Assembly (NCBI GenBank): GCA_021826485.1
Contig: JAKAZX010000226.1
Span: 1-6,705, forward strand
Direction: 5' to 3'
Source of the DNA: Pseudomonadota bacterium
GTDB taxonomy: Bacteria; Pseudomonadota; Alphaproteobacteria; Acetobacterales; Acetobacteraceae
Length of the DNA stretch: 6,705 nt
Made by a program: the position numbers and the translations under genes
Notes under the pieces: generated by a model
The model's database searches: none
Told to the model about the DNA's origin: nothing
What the model saw: the letters and a program-made list of their open reading frames with translations, nothing else
Shown here: piece by piece, positions 6,504 to 6,705 of the stretch
Position numbering within the stretch: the stretch's first letter is position 1
Layout of the letters: each line of letters begins with the position of its first letter

Positions 6504-6705
6504 CTATTCGGTGATCCAGCCGCGCTCCACCCGCACGGGGGTCAGCGTGCGGGCGTCGCGCTCGGCCGGCGGCATCGCCCGCCACGCCATCAACTGGTCG
6601 AGCACCCCGCGCGTCACCGTCACCAGGTCGAGCGCCAGCGCTTCCTCCACCCGGTAGAAGCGCAGCCCCTCCAGCTCGCCTGAGCCGCCGAGCGCGCCGC
6701 GGGCC
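6504..6705 (-). CDS. Probable NUDIX hydrolase, C-terminal fragment (gene continues beyond window)
   Basis: On the minus strand an open frame enters at the right edge and ends at TAG (6506-6504), giving 67 residues. It contains GELEGLRFYRVEEALALDLV, then VTRGVLDQLMAW, and ends in RVERGWITE. The pattern of an acidic G-E-L-x-x-L-R-F, an E-E-A-L hinge and a closing helix is what follows the catalytic box in NUDIX hydrolases of the ADP-ribose/CoA pyrophosphatase kind. The NUDIX box itself lies outside the window, so this is an inference from the tail only. The gene converges on the MBL-fold hydrolase gene, with just 3 bp between the two stop codons, so no dedicated terminator fits between them. 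Codon use is normal for the region. Confidence 0.6.
   Translation of the reverse strand, partial: ARGALGGSGELEGLRFYRVEEALALDLVTVTRGVLDQLMAWRAMPPAERDARTLTPVRVERGWITE

Noticed and set aside
6280..6585. A 101-codon minus-strand frame across the hydrolase 3' end
   Set aside because: It is Arg/Ala/Pro-rich with no motif, and it is out of frame with the NUDIX-like tail that ends at 6504.

Overview
The window is high-GC DNA with strong GC bias at third codon positions. Protein types and codon use suggest an alphaproteobacterium, probably Rhodospirillales/Acetobacteraceae-like. That placement is an inference from composition and gene style; there is no rRNA or other taxonomic marker. Seven protein genes cover nearly all of the sequence. 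I see no tRNA, rRNA, CRISPR array, insertion sequence or prophage gene.

Left part (1-2909): the 3' end of a luciferase-like flavin monooxygenase gene (+ strand) converges on a minus-strand pair and overlaps its end by 36 bp. The pair reads leftward. First comes a 587-residue exported protein with a single c-type heme motif (CFSCH) near its C-terminus and no function I can assign. Then, 52 bp further on, comes a 98-residue membrane protein. The heme-protein gene is visibly less GC-rich than its neighbours.

Centre (2910-3168): a 259-bp divergent intergenic region, AT-rich on its left side. It holds a good Shine-Dalgarno for each flanking gene, a plausible sigma70-type promoter for the heme-protein gene, an inverted repeat (TTCGG/CCGAA), and two short direct repeats whose copies lie 39 and 41 bp apart. 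It is the most likely control region in the window.

Right part (3169-6705): a tightly packed rightward run of three genes. They are an L-lactate permease family transporter, an EamA/DMT-family 10-helix transporter (3-bp gap, GTG start), and an MBL-fold metallohydrolase of the LACTB2-like type (GTG start overlapping the preceding stop as GTGA). A convergent minus-strand gene, probably a NUDIX hydrolase seen only as its C-terminal 67 residues, ends 3 bp after the hydrolase stop.

Functional reading: the right block looks like a monocarboxylate-uptake gene co-transcribed with a second transporter and a housekeeping-type hydrolase. The left block pairs an uncharacterised periplasmic cytochrome-like protein with a small membrane protein. 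Nothing here is a convincing new defence, mobile or biosynthetic system. The heme protein and the divergent control region are the parts that most deserve a second look.
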